From Burkholderiales bacterium (GTDB lineage: Bacteria; Pseudomonadota; Gammaproteobacteria; Burkholderiales; SG8-41), in NCBI GenBank assembly GCA_019635015.1, contig JAHCAG010000010.1:1-64000 (forward strand): a stretch of 64,000 nt of DNA. The letters are read 5' to 3'. This document shows positions 26,905 through 37,877 of the stretch, piece after piece (the stretch's first letter is position 1; each line of letters opens with the position of its first letter). A program made the position numbers and the translations under genes. The notes under the pieces were generated by a model that was given only the letters and a program-made list of their open reading frames with translations, searched no databases and was not told where the DNA came from.

Positions 26905-29391
26905 GTGCGCACTTTCTCTCTTGGCAAAGCACTGGCTGTGGCACTGCTGCTGCTCGCGCCCTGGATGGCGCATGCGGCCGGTCTGGGACGGCTCACCGTT
27001 CAATCGAGTCTGGGTCAGCCGCTGAGCGCGGAGATCGACCTGGTGGCGGTCAGGGGAGATGAAGCCTCGACCCTCACGGTTCGGCTGGCATCCCCGGATG
27101 CCTATCAACAGGCCAATCTGCAGTACAACGTCGGTGTCACCGGCATCAAGCTGAGCATTGAACGGCGGCCCAATGGCCAGTCGTTCATCAAGGTCACCGG
27201 CTCCCGCCCGATGAACGAGCCGTTCGTCGACCTGTTGGTTGAACTTTCATGGTCCGGCGGCAGGATCGTGCGCGAGTACACCGCGCTGCTGGATCCGCCC
27301 GGTTATGGCCAGCAGGCACAGGCGGTTGCGGCCCCGGCGGCAGCGCCAGCGGCACCGGCATCGAAACCCATTGCCGCGGCTCCGGCCGTTACGCCGGCAC
27401 CTGTAGCGGCCCCGGTTGCGGCAGCACCGAAGGCACAGGAGTATGGTCCGATCACCAGGGGCGAAACCCTTGGCAGAATTGCGGCCAGCCTGAAACCCCA
27501 AGGCGTGTCGCTGGAGCAAATGCTGGTCGGGCTTTATCGCAGCAATCCCGATGCCTTCATCCGCAACAACCTGAACCTGGTCAAATCCGGCCGCATCCTG
27601 CGGGTGCCGGATGCGCAGGAACTCGCTGCGATTTCGCAGGGCGAGGCGGTCAAGGAATATCGCGCCCAGGTTGCCGACTGGCGTGCCTACAGCGGCCGTG
27701 TCGCGGATGCCGCGGGCCAGGCGCCTGAAGGCGGCGCCACGGCGCGTGGTCGCATCACCGCGAAAGTGGACGATCCGGCAGCCGCGGAAAGCAAGGACGT
27801 CGTCAAGCTGTCCAAGGGCGAGCCCGGGAAGGGCGGCAAGCCGCTGACCGGCGAGGCCGCCGCGCGTGCGCTGCAGGAAGAGCTGATTGCGCGCAACAAG
27901 GAACTGGCCGAAGCGAAGGAACGCATCGCCCAGCTTGAGAAAACCATCAAGGACTCGCAAAAACTTGCCGAACTGAAGAGTCCTGCCCTGGCTGCCGCTC
28001 AGCAGAAGGCCGAGGCAGCAAAGGCGGACGCATCCAAGGCGGTGAAGCCGGAACCGGTTAAACCCGAGCCGGCAAAACCGGCCGAGCCGGCCAAGGATGC
28101 CACGGCCAAACCGGATATTGCCAAACCCGAAGCCAAGCCCGATGCACCGGCAAGCGATGCGAAGCCGGATGCGGCTGCACCGGCGGTCGAAACGCCGGCG
28201 GAAGAAGCAAAGCCCGCGCCGAAACCGAAGCCCAAACCGGTTGCGCCGCCTCCGCCGCCGCCCGAGCCGACCATGATGGACATGGCCATGGACAACCTGC
28301 CGCTGATCGGTGGCGGTCTCGGGGTGCTGGTGCTGGGCGGTCTCGGCATGGCGGTGATGCGCCGCCGCCGCGCGCGTGCCGCGGAAGACGATATCGAAGC
28401 GGTTGCTCCGACATTTGCCGCCGCCGCGGGCACTGCGGCCGTGGTTGCCGCCGGCGAATCCGGAGCACTAGCCCCGGCGGCTCCGGCCACCCCGGCTGCT
28501 GATGAGGTGGATCCGGTGCAGGAGGCCGAGGTCTACATTGCCTATGGCCGCGACGGACAGGCCGAGGAAATCCTCAAGGAAGCGATGGCCCGCAATCCTG
28601 CCCGCGAAGATGTGCAGGTCAAGCTGGCCGAGGTCTATGCAGCCCGCCAGGACAGCGCGTCCTTCGGAACGATTGCACAGTCGATGAACAGTCTCACCGG
28701 CGGTTCCGGTGACAACTGGATCAAGGTCGCGGCGCTGGGTTATGCGCTTGATCCGGGCAATCCCCTGTATGCGGCTGGCAAGGATGTGGCGCCGGCGGTC
28801 GAGGTGTCGGAGAGCGCGACCAGCACCGACCTGGACTTTGACCTTGGCGGCGACAGCAGCAGCGCACCGGACATCGCGCTGGATGCGGAGCCGGAAGCGG
28901 GGCAATCGACTGAATTCAGCGGCACGGTGCAGATGGCTGCGGCGGCGGATGCCGGCGTGCCTCCGGCTGAGCCGGCGATGACCGAATTCAACCTCGATCT
29001 CCCGGCGCCTGGTGCACAGACAGATATCGCGCTGGAAGCGGCGCCTGTCGAGTCGGGTTCCATCGATTTCAACATTGAACTGCCGGCGATCGACGCGCCC
29101 GCTGCCGCACCGGCGGCGGAGACGCCGGCGCCGGCCGCGGACGCCGGTCTCGATTTCAAGATCGATGTCGGTGATCTCAACATCAACCTCGATGAGCCGG
29201 CTACCACGGCCGCGCCTGCCGCGGACAAGGACAGCCACTGGTATGACGTCCAGCAGAAGTTTGACCTGGCCAAGGCTTACCAGGAGATGGGTGACAATGA
29301 CGGCGCCAGGGAAATCCTGCAGGAGGTTCTGAAGGAAGGCGACACCGAGCAGAAGGACCAGGCGCAGAAACTGCTCAGTTCACTCGGCTGA
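26905..29391 (+). CDS. fimV: FimV-family peptidoglycan-binding polar hub protein
   Basis: An 828-residue protein. I chose the GTG at 26905 because GGGAG lies six bases upstream and because translation then opens with a clean signal peptide (RTFSLGKALAVALLLLAPWM, cleaved after AHA). Order of parts: FimV N-terminal domain (GLGRLTVQSSLGQPLSAEID), Ala/Pro linker, LysM-like domain (ITRGETLGRIA, about residues 180-250), coiled coil (about 325-355), Lys/Pro/Ala linker, one transmembrane helix (about 470-490, LIGGGLGVLVLGGLGMAVM), and a long acidic cytoplasmic part ending in the FimV C-terminal TPR-like motif (YQEMGDNDGAREILQEV). FimV organises cell-pole assembly and type IV pili in other proteobacteria. 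Followed by truA as usual in this group. Confidence 0.93.
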   Translation: MRTFSLGKALAVALLLLAPWMAHAAGLGRLTVQSSLGQPLSAEIDLVAVRGDEASTLTVRLASPDAYQQANLQYNVGVTGIKLSIERRPNGQSFIKVTGSRPMNEPFVDLLVELSWSGGRIVREYTALLDPPGYGQQAQAVAAPAAAPAAPASKPIAAAPAVTPAPVAAPVAAAPKAQEYGPITRGETLGRIAASLKPQGVSLEQMLVGLYRSNPDAFIRNNLNLVKSGRILRVPDAQELAAISQGEAVKEYRAQVADWRAYSGRVADAAGQAPEGGATARGRITAKVDDPAAAESKDVVKLSKGEPGKGGKPLTGEAAARALQEELIARNKELAEAKERIAQLEKTIKDSQKLAELKSPALAAAQQKAEAAKADASKAVKPEPVKPEPAKPAEPAKDATAKPDIAKPEAKPDAPASDAKPDAAAPAVETPAEEAKPAPKPKPKPVAPPPPPPEPTMMDMAMDNLPLIGGGLGVLVLGGLGMAVMRRRRARAAEDDIEAVAPTFAAAAGTAAVVAAGESGALAPAAPATPAADEVDPVQEAEVYIAYGRDGQAEEILKEAMARNPAREDVQVKLAEVYAARQDSASFGTIAQSMNSLTGGSGDNWIKVAALGYALDPGNPLYAAGKDVAPAVEVSESATSTDLDFDLGGDSSSAPDIALDAEPEAGQSTEFSGTVQMAAAADAGVPPAEPAMTEFNLDLPAPGAQTDIALEAAPVESGSIDFNIELPAIDAPAAAPAAETPAPAADAGLDFKIDVGDLNINLDEPATTAAPAADKDSHWYDVQQKFDLAKAYQEMGDNDGAREILQEVLKEGDTEQKDQAQKLLSSLG

Positions 29392-29414
29392 CGGCTGCAC
29401 CAGGCATTATCATG

Positions 29415-29449
29415 AACCGCGGCAGCGTTCCTGCCGCGGTTTCTTTTTT
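29415..29449 (+). terminator. Rho-independent terminator of fimV
   Basis: AACCGCGGCAG and its exact complement form an 11-bp stem with a 5-base loop (CGTTC), followed by TCTTTTTT. It starts 23 bp after the fimV stop. The truA gene needs either read-through or a promoter in the next 38 bp. Confidence 0.9.
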
Positions 29450-29487
29450 CGGGTCCTGTTGTGGCCACCCTATAGGAGGCAAGGCGC

Positions 29488-30285
29488 GTGAGAATGGCGC
29501 TGGGAATTGAATACGACGGCGGCGGATTCTGCGGCTGGCAGACCCAGCCCGGCGGCTGCGCCGTGCAGGACCGGCTGGAGCAGGCCTGTGCAGCCATCGC
29601 CGGCGTCCCGGTCAAAACCGTCTGTGCCGGACGCACCGATGCCGGTGTGCATGCGCTGGGCCAGGTGGTGCATTTTGACTGTGCCGTCGAGCGCCCGGCC
29701 AGCGCCTGGGTGCGCGGCGTCAATGCCCTGCTGCCACCCGGGCTGGCTGTGACCTGGGCGCAGCCTGTTGCCGGGGATTTTCATGCGCGCTTCTCGGCCT
29801 TGTCGCGGACCTACCGTTATATCCTGCTGAATTCACCGGTCCGCCCGGCGGCCGATCATGGACGCGTCGGCTGGTTCCACATGGCGCTGGATGTCGAGCG
29901 TATGCGCGAGGCTGCAGCCTGCCTCATCGGCGAGCATGATTTCAGTGCCTTCCGCGCAGCGGAATGCCAGGCGCAGTCCCCGGTGCGGACGCTGTACGAG
30001 GCAAGCGTCGAACAGGCCGGGGCTTACGTGATTTTCGGGTTCCGGGCGAACGCCTTCCTGCACCACATGGTCCGCAATATCGTTGGCAGCCTGGTCTATG
30101 CAGGCAAGGGCAAACATCCGCCGCAGTGGGTGGCCGCAGTGCTGGATGGCCGTGATCGCGCGCAGGCGGCGCCGACCTTTGATGCCTCGGGCCTTTACCT
30201 GGCGCAGGTGGAATATGGGCCGCAATGGGGATTGCCGGCGCCGCGGTTGCGTTCGCCGCAACTGGCCCATGTGGAGCTGCAGTGA
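29488..30285 (+). CDS. truA: tRNA pseudouridine(38-40) synthase
   Basis: A 265-residue TruA, which makes pseudouridine in the anticodon arm of many tRNAs. The GTG at 29488 is chosen because AGGAGG lies eight bases upstream; the ATG two codons later is badly spaced. The catalytic aspartate is D51 in [32 protein letters not shown] and the late [14 protein letters not shown] complete the signature. It is the first gene of truA-trpF-trpB-trpA-accD-folC, all closely packed. Confidence 0.97.
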   Translation: MRMALGIEYDGGGFCGWQTQPGGCAVQDRLEQACAAIAGVPVKTVCAGRTDAGVHALGQVVHFDCAVERPASAWVRGVNALLPPGLAVTWAQPVAGDFHARFSALSRTYRYILLNSPVRPAADHGRVGWFHMALDVERMREAAACLIGEHDFSAFRAAECQAQSPVRTLYEASVEQAGAYVIFGFRANAFLHHMVRNIVGSLVYAGKGKHPPQWVAAVLDGRDRAQAAPTFDASGLYLAQVEYGPQWGLPAPRLRSPQLAHVELQ

Positions 30286-30286
30286 G

Positions 30287-30910
30287 ATGAAAACCCGGAT
30301 CAAGATCTGCGGCATTACCCGCGTCGAGGACGCGCTGGCTGCGGCGCAGCTGGGTGCGGATGCGGTTGGCCTGGTGTTTTACGCCGGCAGCCCGCGCGCG
30401 GTCACTCCGGAGCGGGCACGTGAAATCATCGACGCGCTGCCGCCGTTTGTTGTCCCGGTCGGATTGTTCGTCAATGCGGACGCCGCCGTCGTGCGCGAAA
30501 CCATTGCCGTCGCGCCGGTGCAGTTGCTGCAGTTCCATGGTGACGAAACGGCGGATTTCTGCGCCGGTTTCAGGCGGCCTTTCCTGCGCGCGCTGCGGGT
30601 CAGGAAGGGGGCCGATTTGCTACAATACTCGCGCGAATTTCATGCCGCCAAAGGCCTGCTGCTGGATGCCTGGGTCGAGGGCGTGCACGGCGGTACCGGA
30701 GCGACCTTCGACTGGTCACTGATTCCGCCTGACCTGCCGCTGCCCGTGATCCTGTCGGGCGGACTCAATCCTGACAACGTGGAGCAGGCGGTGCGGCGGG
30801 TGCGGCCCTGGGCGGTCGACGTGTCGAGCGGCGTGGAGTCTGCAAAGGGCATCAAGGATGCCGCGAAAATCGAAGCCTTCATCAACGGAGTGCGCAATGC
30901 GGGTATATGA
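30287..30910 (+). CDS. trpF: Phosphoribosylanthranilate isomerase
   Basis: A 207-residue (beta/alpha)8-barrel isomerase of tryptophan synthesis. ATG 30287 follows the truA stop by one base. [16 protein letters not shown] carries the catalytic cysteine near residue 7; the general acid aspartate lies in [20 protein letters not shown], and [10 protein letters not shown] is the phosphate site. The end overlaps the trpB start by 14 bp. The other trp genes (trpE, D, C) are not in the window, the usual split arrangement in betaproteobacteria. Confidence 0.97.
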   Translation: MKTRIKICGITRVEDALAAAQLGADAVGLVFYAGSPRAVTPERAREIIDALPPFVVPVGLFVNADAAVVRETIAVAPVQLLQFHGDETADFCAGFRRPFLRALRVRKGADLLQYSREFHAAKGLLLDAWVEGVHGGTGATFDWSLIPPDLPLPVILSGGLNPDNVEQAVRRVRPWAVDVSSGVESAKGIKDAAKIEAFINGVRNAGI

Positions 30911-32096
30911 CTTGCCGGATGCGAAGGGCCATTTCGGCCCTTACGGCGGCGTGTTTGTTTCGGAGACACTGATCTCCGCGCTGGAGGATCTGAAAGCCGC
31001 CTATGCGCGTTTCAAGGATGATCCGGCGTTCCAGGCCGAGTTCGCGTACGAACTGAAGCATTACGTCGGGCGACCGAGCCCGGTTTATCATGCGCGGCGC
31101 TGGTCCGAGCATTTCGGCGGGGCGCAGGTCTATCTCAAGCGCGAGGATCTCAACCACACCGGCGCGCACAAGATCAACAACGTCATCGGCCAGGCTCTTC
31201 TGGCCCGCCACCTCGGCAAGCCGCGGGTGATCGCGGAAACCGGCGCCGGCCAGCACGGCGTGGCGACGGCGACGATTGCCGCGCGTTACGGCATGGAATG
31301 CGTGGTTTACATGGGCTCGGAAGACGTCAAGCGCCAGGCGCAGAACGTTTACCGCATGAAGCTGCTGGGTGCGACCGTTGTCCCGGTGGAGTCGGGCTCA
31401 AAGACGCTGAAGGACGCGTTGAACGAGGCGATGCGCGACTGGGTGACCAACGTCGAAAACACCTTCTACATCATCGGCACCGTGGCTGGTCCGCATCCTT
31501 ACCCGATGATGGTCCGTGATTTCCAGTCGGTGATCGGCAAGGAGGCGCGTGAGCAGATGCCCGAGATGACCGGACGCCAGCCGGATGCGGTGCTGGCCTG
31601 CGTCGGCGGCGGCTCCAACGCGATCGGCATTTTTCATCCCTACATCACCGACGAATCTGTGCGGCTGATCGGAGTGGAGGCCGCAGGGCATGGACTGGAA
31701 ACCGGGCAGCACTCGGCGACTCTGTGTGCCGGCCGCTCCGGCGTGCTGCATGGCAACCGCACCTACCTGCTGCAGGACGACAACGGGCAGATCATCGAGA
31801 CGCACTCGATTTCGGCGGGCCTCGATTATCCCGGCGTCGGTCCCGAACACGCCTGGCTGAAGGACAGCGGCCGCGCAGAGTACGTCGCGGTGACCGACGA
31901 CGAGGCGTTGGAGGCTTTCCATAAGTTGTGCCGCCTCGAAGGCATCATCCCGGCGCTGGAGTCCAGCCATGCGCTGGCCTATGCCGCGAAAATCGCGCCG
32001 CGCATGCGCAAGGACCAGATCCTGCTGGTCAATCTTTCCGGCCGCGGCGACAAGGACATGCACACGGTCGCCGAAAAATCCGGCCTCAAATTCTGA
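30897..32096 (+). CDS. trpB: Tryptophan synthase, beta chain
   Basis: A 399-residue PLP enzyme joining indole and serine. ATG 30897 has GGAG six bases upstream, inside the end of trpF. The PLP lysine is in [34 protein letters not shown] and [13 protein letters not shown] (phosphate loop) are intact; the C-terminus has [12 protein letters not shown]. Length matches the family. It makes a complex with TrpA, whose gene starts 22 bp downstream. Confidence 0.98.
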   Translation: MRVYDLPDAKGHFGPYGGVFVSETLISALEDLKAAYARFKDDPAFQAEFAYELKHYVGRPSPVYHARRWSEHFGGAQVYLKREDLNHTGAHKINNVIGQALLARHLGKPRVIAETGAGQHGVATATIAARYGMECVVYMGSEDVKRQAQNVYRMKLLGATVVPVESGSKTLKDALNEAMRDWVTNVENTFYIIGTVAGPHPYPMMVRDFQSVIGKEAREQMPEMTGRQPDAVLACVGGGSNAIGIFHPYITDESVRLIGVEAAGHGLETGQHSATLCAGRSGVLHGNRTYLLQDDNGQIIETHSISAGLDYPGVGPEHAWLKDSGRAEYVAVTDDEALEAFHKLCRLEGIIPALESSHALAYAAKIAPRMRKDQILLVNLSGRGDKDMHTVAEKSGLKF

Positions 32097-32118
32097 ACAG
32101 CAGCGCAAAGAATCCGCA

Positions 32119-32928
32119 ATGTCCCGCATCGCCGCCACGTTTTCCCGCCTGAAGCAGCAGGGGCGCAAGGCCCTGATTCCGTTTTTCACCGCGGGTGATC
32201 CCGACCCGGCGAGCTGCGTGCCGCTGATGCATGCCCTGGTCGCCGGCGGCGCCGACATCATCGAGCTCGGCGTGCCGTTCTCCGATCCGATGGCGGACGG
32301 TCCGGTGATCCAGCGCTCCAGCGAACGCGCGCTGAAGCACGGCGTATCGCTGCGCGACGTCCTCGGTTGGGTGGCCGAGTTCCGCAAAACCAACAGCGAT
32401 ACGCCGGTGGTGCTGATGGGATATGCGAATCCCGTCGAGTCGATGGGCGTCGATGTCTTCGCTGGCGCGGCGAAGGCGGCGGGCGCCGATGGCGTGGTGG
32501 TGGTTGACTACCCGCCGGAAGAGGCCGAACGCCTGGTGTCCACCCTCGATGCCGCCGGACTGGACACGGTATTCCTGCTGTCGCCGACCACCACCGATGC
32601 GCGCCTGAAGCAGGTGGCGGCGCTGGGTCGCGGATATCTGTACTACGTTTCGCTGAAGGGCGTCACCGGCGCGGCGACCATCGATGTTGCCGATGTCGCC
32701 AGGCGCCTCACGCATATCCGCAGCTTCACCACGCTGCCGGTGGGCGTCGGTTTCGGCATCCGCGACGGTGAGACTGCGCGCTCCGTGGCGCAGGTTGCTG
32801 ATGCCGTGGTGATCGGCAGCCGGCTGGTGCAGGAGATCGAGGCGGCGCCGGCCGAAGCTGCCCCCCGTGCCCGCGCCTTCATGTCGGGTATCCGCAAGGC
32901 GATGGATACCGGGGCAGCGGCAGCATGA
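32119..32928 (+). CDS. trpA: Tryptophan synthase, alpha chain
   Basis: A 269-residue TIM barrel that splits indole-3-glycerol phosphate. ATG 32119 was chosen, giving [20 protein letters not shown]. The catalytic Glu is in [19 protein letters not shown] and the Asp in [25 protein letters not shown] binds phosphate. The TGA overlaps the accD ATG (ATGA), so the two are translationally coupled. Confidence 0.98.
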   Translation: MSRIAATFSRLKQQGRKALIPFFTAGDPDPASCVPLMHALVAGGADIIELGVPFSDPMADGPVIQRSSERALKHGVSLRDVLGWVAEFRKTNSDTPVVLMGYANPVESMGVDVFAGAAKAAGADGVVVVDYPPEEAERLVSTLDAAGLDTVFLLSPTTTDARLKQVAALGRGYLYYVSLKGVTGAATIDVADVARRLTHIRSFTTLPVGVGFGIRDGETARSVAQVADAVVIGSRLVQEIEAAPAEAAPRARAFMSGIRKAMDTGAAAA

Positions 32929-33791
32929 GCTGGCTGCAGAAACTGCTGCCGCCGCGCATCAAGCGCGATGCCGGGGCACCGAAAAAAGCGGTGCCGGAAG
33001 GGCTCTGGAGCAAATGCGATTCCTGCGAGGCGGTGCTTTATCGCACCGATCTTGAAAAGAACCTGTTCGTCTGCCCGAAATGCAGCCACCACAACCGCGT
33101 TTCGGCGCGCGAGCGCCTCGACTGGCTGCTTGACCAGGAAGGACGCTACGAGATCGGTGTCGAGGTGCTGCCGGTCGACAGCCTGAAGTTCCGCGACAGC
33201 AAGCGTTATGTCGACCGCCTCGCGGATGCGCGCAACGAGACCAGCGAGGAGGACGCGCTGGTGGTGATGCAGGGTGCGATCAAGGATATCCAGGTCGTCA
33301 CTGCAGCCTTTGAGTTCGGTTTCCTCGGCGGTTCGATGGGTTCGGTGGTCGGCGAACGTTTCGTGCGTGGCGTGCAGGTCTGCGTCGAGCAGCGCCTGCC
33401 GTTCATCTGTTTCACCGCCACCGGCGGTGCGCGCATGCAGGAAGGGCTGTTCTCGCTGATGCAGATGGCCAAAACCTGCGCGGCGCTGACACGGCTGGGG
33501 GAGGCCCGGCTGCCCTTCATCTCGGTTCTGACCGACCCGACCATGGGCGGCGTGTCGGCCAGTTTCGCGATGATCGGCGATGTGGTTATCGCGGAGCCCA
33601 ACGCGCTGATCGGATTTGCCGGACCGCGGGTCATCGAGCAGACCGTGCGCGAGACGCTGCCCGAGGGATTCCAGCGCGCTGAATTCCTGCTGCAGAAAGG
33701 CGCGCTCGACATGATTGTCGACCGCCGCCAGATGCGCGACACGCTGGCACGGCTGCTGGCGCTGCTGCTCAAACAACCAGCGCCCGCCTGA
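32925..33791 (+). CDS. accD: Acetyl-CoA carboxylase carboxyltransferase, beta subunit
   Basis: A 288-residue carboxyltransferase subunit that passes CO2 from biotin to acetyl-CoA to make malonyl-CoA. The N-terminal zinc ribbon has CDSCEAVLY and CPKCSHHNR (four Cys, residues about 29-50). The crotonase-like core has [24 protein letters not shown] and [13 protein letters not shown]. The partner accA is not in the window. It overlaps trpA by 4 bp and is followed after 66 bp by folC, the order known from other proteobacteria. Confidence 0.98.
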   Translation: MSWLQKLLPPRIKRDAGAPKKAVPEGLWSKCDSCEAVLYRTDLEKNLFVCPKCSHHNRVSARERLDWLLDQEGRYEIGVEVLPVDSLKFRDSKRYVDRLADARNETSEEDALVVMQGAIKDIQVVTAAFEFGFLGGSMGSVVGERFVRGVQVCVEQRLPFICFTATGGARMQEGLFSLMQMAKTCAALTRLGEARLPFISVLTDPTMGGVSASFAMIGDVVIAEPNALIGFAGPRVIEQTVRETLPEGFQRAEFLLQKGALDMIVDRRQMRDTLARLLALLLKQPAPA

Positions 33792-33857
33792 AGGCCGGAT
33801 GAATCCCGCAATGCATCCGGTCCGGCAGTCGCCGGTTCCGGCCGCGGTCCGCGTGCG

Positions 33858-35141
33858 ATGACGCCGCCCGCCACCCTCTCCGGCTGGCTCGACTACATCG
33901 AGCGCCAGCATCCGCAATCGATTGCGATGGGCCTCGACCGCGTCAATGCGGTGCGGGATGCGCTGTCCCTGAAACCCGCATTTCCGTTGATCACAGTTGC
34001 CGGCACCAACGGCAAGGGCTCCGCCTGCATGATGCTCGAGGCAGTACTGGGTTGCGCGGGTTACCGCGTGGGCACCTACACCTCGCCGCATCTGCTGCGT
34101 TACAACGAACGCGTGCGCATCGGCGGCGCAGAGGTGGAGGACGCGGCGCTGGTCGGGGCTTTTGCCGCCGTCGAGCAGGCGCGGGCGGTCACGGGCGTTC
34201 CGCTGACCTATTTCGAGTTCGGCACGCTGGCGGCGGTGTGGCTGTTCTGCCGCGAAGGCGTCGATGCGGCGATACTCGAAGTCGGCCTCGGCGGCCGCCT
34301 CGATGCCGTCAATGCCTTCGATGCCGATGTGGCGATGCTGATGAGTGTCGGCCTTGATCACATGGATTATCTCGGCGACACCCGGGAAGCGATCGGTGCC
34401 GAGAAGGCCCATGTATTCCGTCCCGGCAAGGCTGCCATCTGCGCGGATCGCGAGCCGCCGGAGACCGTCGTTGCGCATGCCGCCCGCATCGGTGCGAACT
34501 TCCTGCGGCTGGGAAGCGATTTCGATTTTGCGCTGCAGCCCCTGCAATGGAGTTATCGCGGTCCCGGCGGCGACCGCCATGGCCTGCCGCTGCCGGCCTT
34601 GCGCGGCAACTGCCAGGTCGCGAACGCCAGTGCCTGCATTGCCGCGCTCGATGCCCTGCGTGAACGGTTGCCGGTCACCGCCGGCGATATCCGCAATGGA
34701 CTCGTGCGCGTCGAGAATCCGGGCCGCTTCCAGGTGCTGCCGGGGCGTCCCGCACTGATTCTCGATGTGGCCCACAATCCGCAGGCGGCGGCGGCGCTGG
34801 TGGACAATCTGGCCAGAATGACAGGGTACCGCGACACGCTGGCGGTGTTTTCGATGCTCAACGACAAGGATATTGATGGTGTCGCCCGCGCCTTGCGCGG
34901 CCATGTCGATCACTGGTTTGTCGCGGCAGTGGAGGGTGTGCGTGCAACGCCGGTGGACGAATTGCAGCGGCGCCTGCGTGATGCGGGCGTGGTTGTCGGC
35001 ATCACGGTCTGTGCAAATATTGCGGAAGCCCTCGATCACGCATATCAGGTGGCGGGAGATGATGATAGAATTTTGGCCTTCGGATCGTTTCTCGTCGTCG
35101 CCGCCGCAATGACTGCGGCCCGCAAGCGCAGATTTAAATAG
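33858..35141 (+). CDS. folC: Bifunctional dihydrofolate synthase / folylpolyglutamate synthase
   Basis: A 427-residue Mur-ligase-family enzyme that adds glutamate to dihydropteroate and to folates. The P-loop is TVAGTNGKGSACMMLEAVL; the Mg/ATP site includes YTSPHLLRYNERVRI and LEVGLGGRLDAVNAF (family signature), and the C-terminal domain has ILDVAHNPQAAAALV. Only one such enzyme is expected, so it should do both steps. The stop codon (TAG) sits within AT-rich element copy d. Confidence 0.97.
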   Translation: MTPPATLSGWLDYIERQHPQSIAMGLDRVNAVRDALSLKPAFPLITVAGTNGKGSACMMLEAVLGCAGYRVGTYTSPHLLRYNERVRIGGAEVEDAALVGAFAAVEQARAVTGVPLTYFEFGTLAAVWLFCREGVDAAILEVGLGGRLDAVNAFDADVAMLMSVGLDHMDYLGDTREAIGAEKAHVFRPGKAAICADREPPETVVAHAARIGANFLRLGSDFDFALQPLQWSYRGPGGDRHGLPLPALRGNCQVANASACIAALDALRERLPVTAGDIRNGLVRVENPGRFQVLPGRPALILDVAHNPQAAAALVDNLARMTGYRDTLAVFSMLNDKDIDGVARALRGHVDHWFVAAVEGVRATPVDELQRRLRDAGVVVGITVCANIAEALDHAYQVAGDDDRILAFGSFLVVAAAMTAARKRRFK

Positions 35142-35164
35142 TTGTTTAAATTCAAGTACTTACG
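35134..35164 (-). repeat. AT-rich dispersed element, copy d
   Basis: On the minus strand: GTAAGTACTTGAATTTAAAC followed by AACTATTTAAA. It contains the folC stop codon and ends 19 bp before the SPOR gene start. It is the most divergent of the well-matched copies and is closest to copy c. Confidence 0.5.
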
Positions 35165-35183
35165 TAATACCGGTGGACGAAAC

Positions 35184-35837
35184 ATGGCGAAAGCCGTTAG
35201 CGACGAAGAACTCCAGCTGAAAAAACGCGCGCGCCGCCGCCTGGTGGGGGCCATCGTGCTCGTCACCGCTGTGGCGGTGGTGCTGCCGATGGTGCTGGAT
35301 TCGGAACCCAGGCCATCCAGCCAGAGCATCAACATCCAGATTCCTTCGCCTGATGCCGGTGTGCTGTCGGCGAAACCTGCGCCGCTGAAGCCGGCAGACG
35401 TGCCGGCACCTGCCGCTGCCGAAACACCGAAGGTCGAAACAAAAGCCGAGACGAAGCCCGCGCCGAAGCCGGAGACCGCGGCTGAAGCCAGGCCCGAATC
35501 CAAGCCTGCGCCGGTTGCGAAAGCGGAGGCTGTGGCACCGGCGGCGAAGGCCGAGGCCCCGGCAAAAACCAAGGACAGCACAAAAACCGGAGAAGCTGCA
35601 AAAAGTGCCGGCAGCTTCGTGATCCAGGTCGCGGCCTTGTCCGACGCCGCGCGGGCGAAAGAGCTGCAGGCAAAAATCACCGCTGGCGGCATGAAGGCCT
35701 ACACCGAGGTTGTGCAGACGGCAAAAGGCCCGGTCACCCGGGTGCGCGTCGGCCCCTATACCAGCCGCGAGTCGGCGGAAAAGGCGCGCTCCCAGTTGCA
35801 GAAGCTGCAGCTCGACGGCAAGGTTGTGCCGCGCTGA
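35184..35837 (+). CDS. SPOR domain protein, DedD-like
   Basis: A 217-residue single-pass protein. I chose ATG 35184 (GGTGGA upstream) because the earlier TTG-based reading comes from the AT-rich element. A short basic cytoplasmic start (KKRARRR) is followed by one transmembrane helix (about residues 24-43, AIVLVTAVAVVLPMVL), a Lys/Pro/Ala-rich periplasmic linker, and a C-terminal SPOR domain (about 140-217, SFVIQVAALSDAARAKELQ). SPOR domains bind denuded glycan at the division septum. Position between folC and cvpA matches E. coli dedD, which supports the name. Confidence 0.92.
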   Translation: MAKAVSDEELQLKKRARRRLVGAIVLVTAVAVVLPMVLDSEPRPSSQSINIQIPSPDAGVLSAKPAPLKPADVPAPAAAETPKVETKAETKPAPKPETAAEARPESKPAPVAKAEAVAPAAKAEAPAKTKDSTKTGEAAKSAGSFVIQVAALSDAARAKELQAKITAGGMKAYTEVVQTAKGPVTRVRVGPYTSRESAEKARSQLQKLQLDGKVVPR

Positions 35838-35840
35838 CCG

Positions 35841-36332
35841 ATGACCCTGCTCGATTATGCGGTGTTCGCCATTGTCGGTTTTTCGGTTCTGCTCAGCATC
35901 ATCCGCGGTCTGGTGCGTGAAGTTCTCGCGCTCGCCGCATGGGCCATTGCCTTTGTCGTGGCCTGGCTTTTCGGCGGTGAACTGGCAACGCTGATGCCGG
36001 AGGAGATACCGACCATGGAGTTGCGCCTGCTGGCCGGTTTCGCCACGGTTTTTTTCCTGGTGCTGCTGGCGATGAGCCTGGTTGCAATTGCCGCCTCGCA
36101 GCTGGTGAAGAGCGCGGGGCTGAGCGTCGAGGACCGCATTTTCGGCGCCATGTTCGGCCTCGCGCGGGGGCTGCTGGTGGTGATGGCACTGGTGCTGGCC
36201 GCCGGTGCGACAACGCTGCCGGCCGAGCCGGTCTGGCGCGAAGCGGCGCTGCGTCCACTGCTGGAGCGGGCGGCGCTGGGCATCCGGGACTGGTTGCCGC
36301 CGGCGATCGGGCAACATATCAAGTACGGCTGA
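35841..36332 (+). CDS. cvpA: CvpA family membrane protein
   Basis: A 163-residue inner-membrane protein with four hydrophobic segments (FAIVGFSVLLSIIRG, LALAAWAIAFVVAWLF, AGFATVFFLVLLAMSLVAI and FGLARGLLVVMALVLAAG). The sequence VEDRIFGAMFGLARG is the family signature. CvpA was first named for colicin V production and has been linked to envelope stress resistance; its molecular job is not settled. It begins 3 bp after the SPOR gene and ends 9 bp before purF, the classic cvpA-purF order. Confidence 0.94.
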   Translation: MTLLDYAVFAIVGFSVLLSIIRGLVREVLALAAWAIAFVVAWLFGGELATLMPEEIPTMELRLLAGFATVFFLVLLAMSLVAIAASQLVKSAGLSVEDRIFGAMFGLARGLLVVMALVLAAGATTLPAEPVWREAALRPLLERAALGIRDWLPPAIGQHIKYG

Positions 36333-36341
36333 GGAAGCGCC

Positions 36342-37862
36342 ATGTGCGGAATAGTCGGAGTCGTAGCCCGTAACCCGGTCAACCAGCTGCTCTATGACGG
36401 GCTGCTGGTGCTGCAGCACCGCGGCCAGGATGCGGCGGGCATTGTCACCGCCGACGGAGCGAGCTTTCACATGCACAAGGGCGGCGGCATGGTGCGCGAC
36501 GTGTTCCGCACGCGCAACATGCGCGGCCTTGCCGGCCATGCCGGCATTGGCCACACACGTTATCCAACCGCGGGCTCGGCATGGTCTGCGGCCGAATCCC
36601 AGCCGTTCTACGTCAATTCCCCCTTCGGCATCGTGCTCGGCCACAACGGCAACCTGACCAATGCCGAGCAGCTGAAGAACGACCTGTTCCGCCTCGACCT
36701 GCGCCATGTCAATACCGAGTCCGATTCGGAGGTGCTGCTCAACGTGCTGGCGCACGAACTGGCGGCGAACGCGACCAACTACAAGCTCGATCCGGCGACG
36801 ATCTTCGCCGCGGTTTCCGGGGTGCACCGGCGCTGCCGCGGTGCCTATGCCGTGGTGGCGATGATCGCCGGTTACGGCCTGCTGGCCTTCCGCGATCCCT
36901 ATGGCATCCGCCCGCTGGTCTTCGGCAAGAATGAGACTCCCCAGGGCCGCGAGTATCTGGTTGCTTCGGAAAGTGTTGCGCTCGACGGGCTCGGTTTCAG
37001 GCTGGTGCGTGACATTGCCCCGGGCGAGGCGATTTTCATCGACCTCGACGGCAATTTCCACAGCCAGCAGTGCGCGGCGAATCCGTCGCTGAATCCCTGC
37101 CTGTTCGAATTCGTCTATCTGGCGCGTCCGGATTCCGTGATCGACGGCATCTCGGTGTATGAAACCCGGCTGCGCATGGGTGAGAGCCTGGGCCGCAAGA
37201 TCGCCAGGGATTTTTCCGGTCTCGACATCGATGTGGTGATCCCGATCCCCGATTCGAGCCGGCCGGCTGCGATGCAGCTGTCCAAGCAGCTGAACCTGGC
37301 CTATCGCGAAGGCTTCATCAAGAACCGCTATATCGGCCGCACCTTCATCATGCCCGGCCAGTCGATCCGCAAGAAGTCGGTGCGGCAGAAGCTCAATGCC
37401 ATCGGCATGGAGTTCCGCGGCAAGAACGTGCTGCTGGTTGATGACTCCATCGTCCGCGGAACCACCAGCCGGGAAATCGTGCAGATGGCGCGTGAATCCG
37501 GCGCGCGCAAGGTCTACTTCGCGTCGGCGGCGCCGCCGGTGCGCTACGCCAACGTCTACGGCATCGACATGCCTTCGCGCGACGAATTGATCGCCAGCGG
37601 GCGCAGCGACGAGGAAATTGCCCGGGAAATCGGCTGTGATGCGCTGATTTACCAGGATCTCGAGGCGCTGATCGAGGATGTGCGCAGCGTCAATCCGGCG
37701 GTGACCAGTTTCGAGACTTCCTGCTTCAGCGGCCAGTACATCACCGGCGACGTGACCCAGGCCTACCTTGACGGCGTCGAGGCGCAGCGGCGCGACAGCG
37801 CAAAGGCCGGGGCCACCGCAGCGGCGACCCAGCTCGACCTCGGGCTGGAAACCGTCGACTGA
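36342..37862 (+). CDS. purF: Amidophosphoribosyltransferase
   Basis: A 506-residue glutamine-PRPP amidotransferase, first committed step of purine synthesis. It begins [11 protein letters not shown] with no propeptide, so C2 is the nucleophile once Met is removed, as in the E. coli enzyme. [11 protein letters not shown] and the [11 protein letters not shown] loop complete the glutaminase site. The PRPP motif is [19 protein letters not shown] Cys-rich cluster site as in the Bacillus type is not evident. Length matches E. coli PurF (505). Confidence 0.98.
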   Translation: MCGIVGVVARNPVNQLLYDGLLVLQHRGQDAAGIVTADGASFHMHKGGGMVRDVFRTRNMRGLAGHAGIGHTRYPTAGSAWSAAESQPFYVNSPFGIVLGHNGNLTNAEQLKNDLFRLDLRHVNTESDSEVLLNVLAHELAANATNYKLDPATIFAAVSGVHRRCRGAYAVVAMIAGYGLLAFRDPYGIRPLVFGKNETPQGREYLVASESVALDGLGFRLVRDIAPGEAIFIDLDGNFHSQQCAANPSLNPCLFEFVYLARPDSVIDGISVYETRLRMGESLGRKIARDFSGLDIDVVIPIPDSSRPAAMQLSKQLNLAYREGFIKNRYIGRTFIMPGQSIRKKSVRQKLNAIGMEFRGKNVLLVDDSIVRGTTSREIVQMARESGARKVYFASAAPPVRYANVYGIDMPSRDELIASGRSDEEIAREIGCDALIYQDLEALIEDVRSVNPAVTSFETSCFSGQYITGDVTQAYLDGVEAQRRDSAKAGATAAATQLDLGLETVD

Positions 37863-37877
37863 CACAGCGTCCGCGGC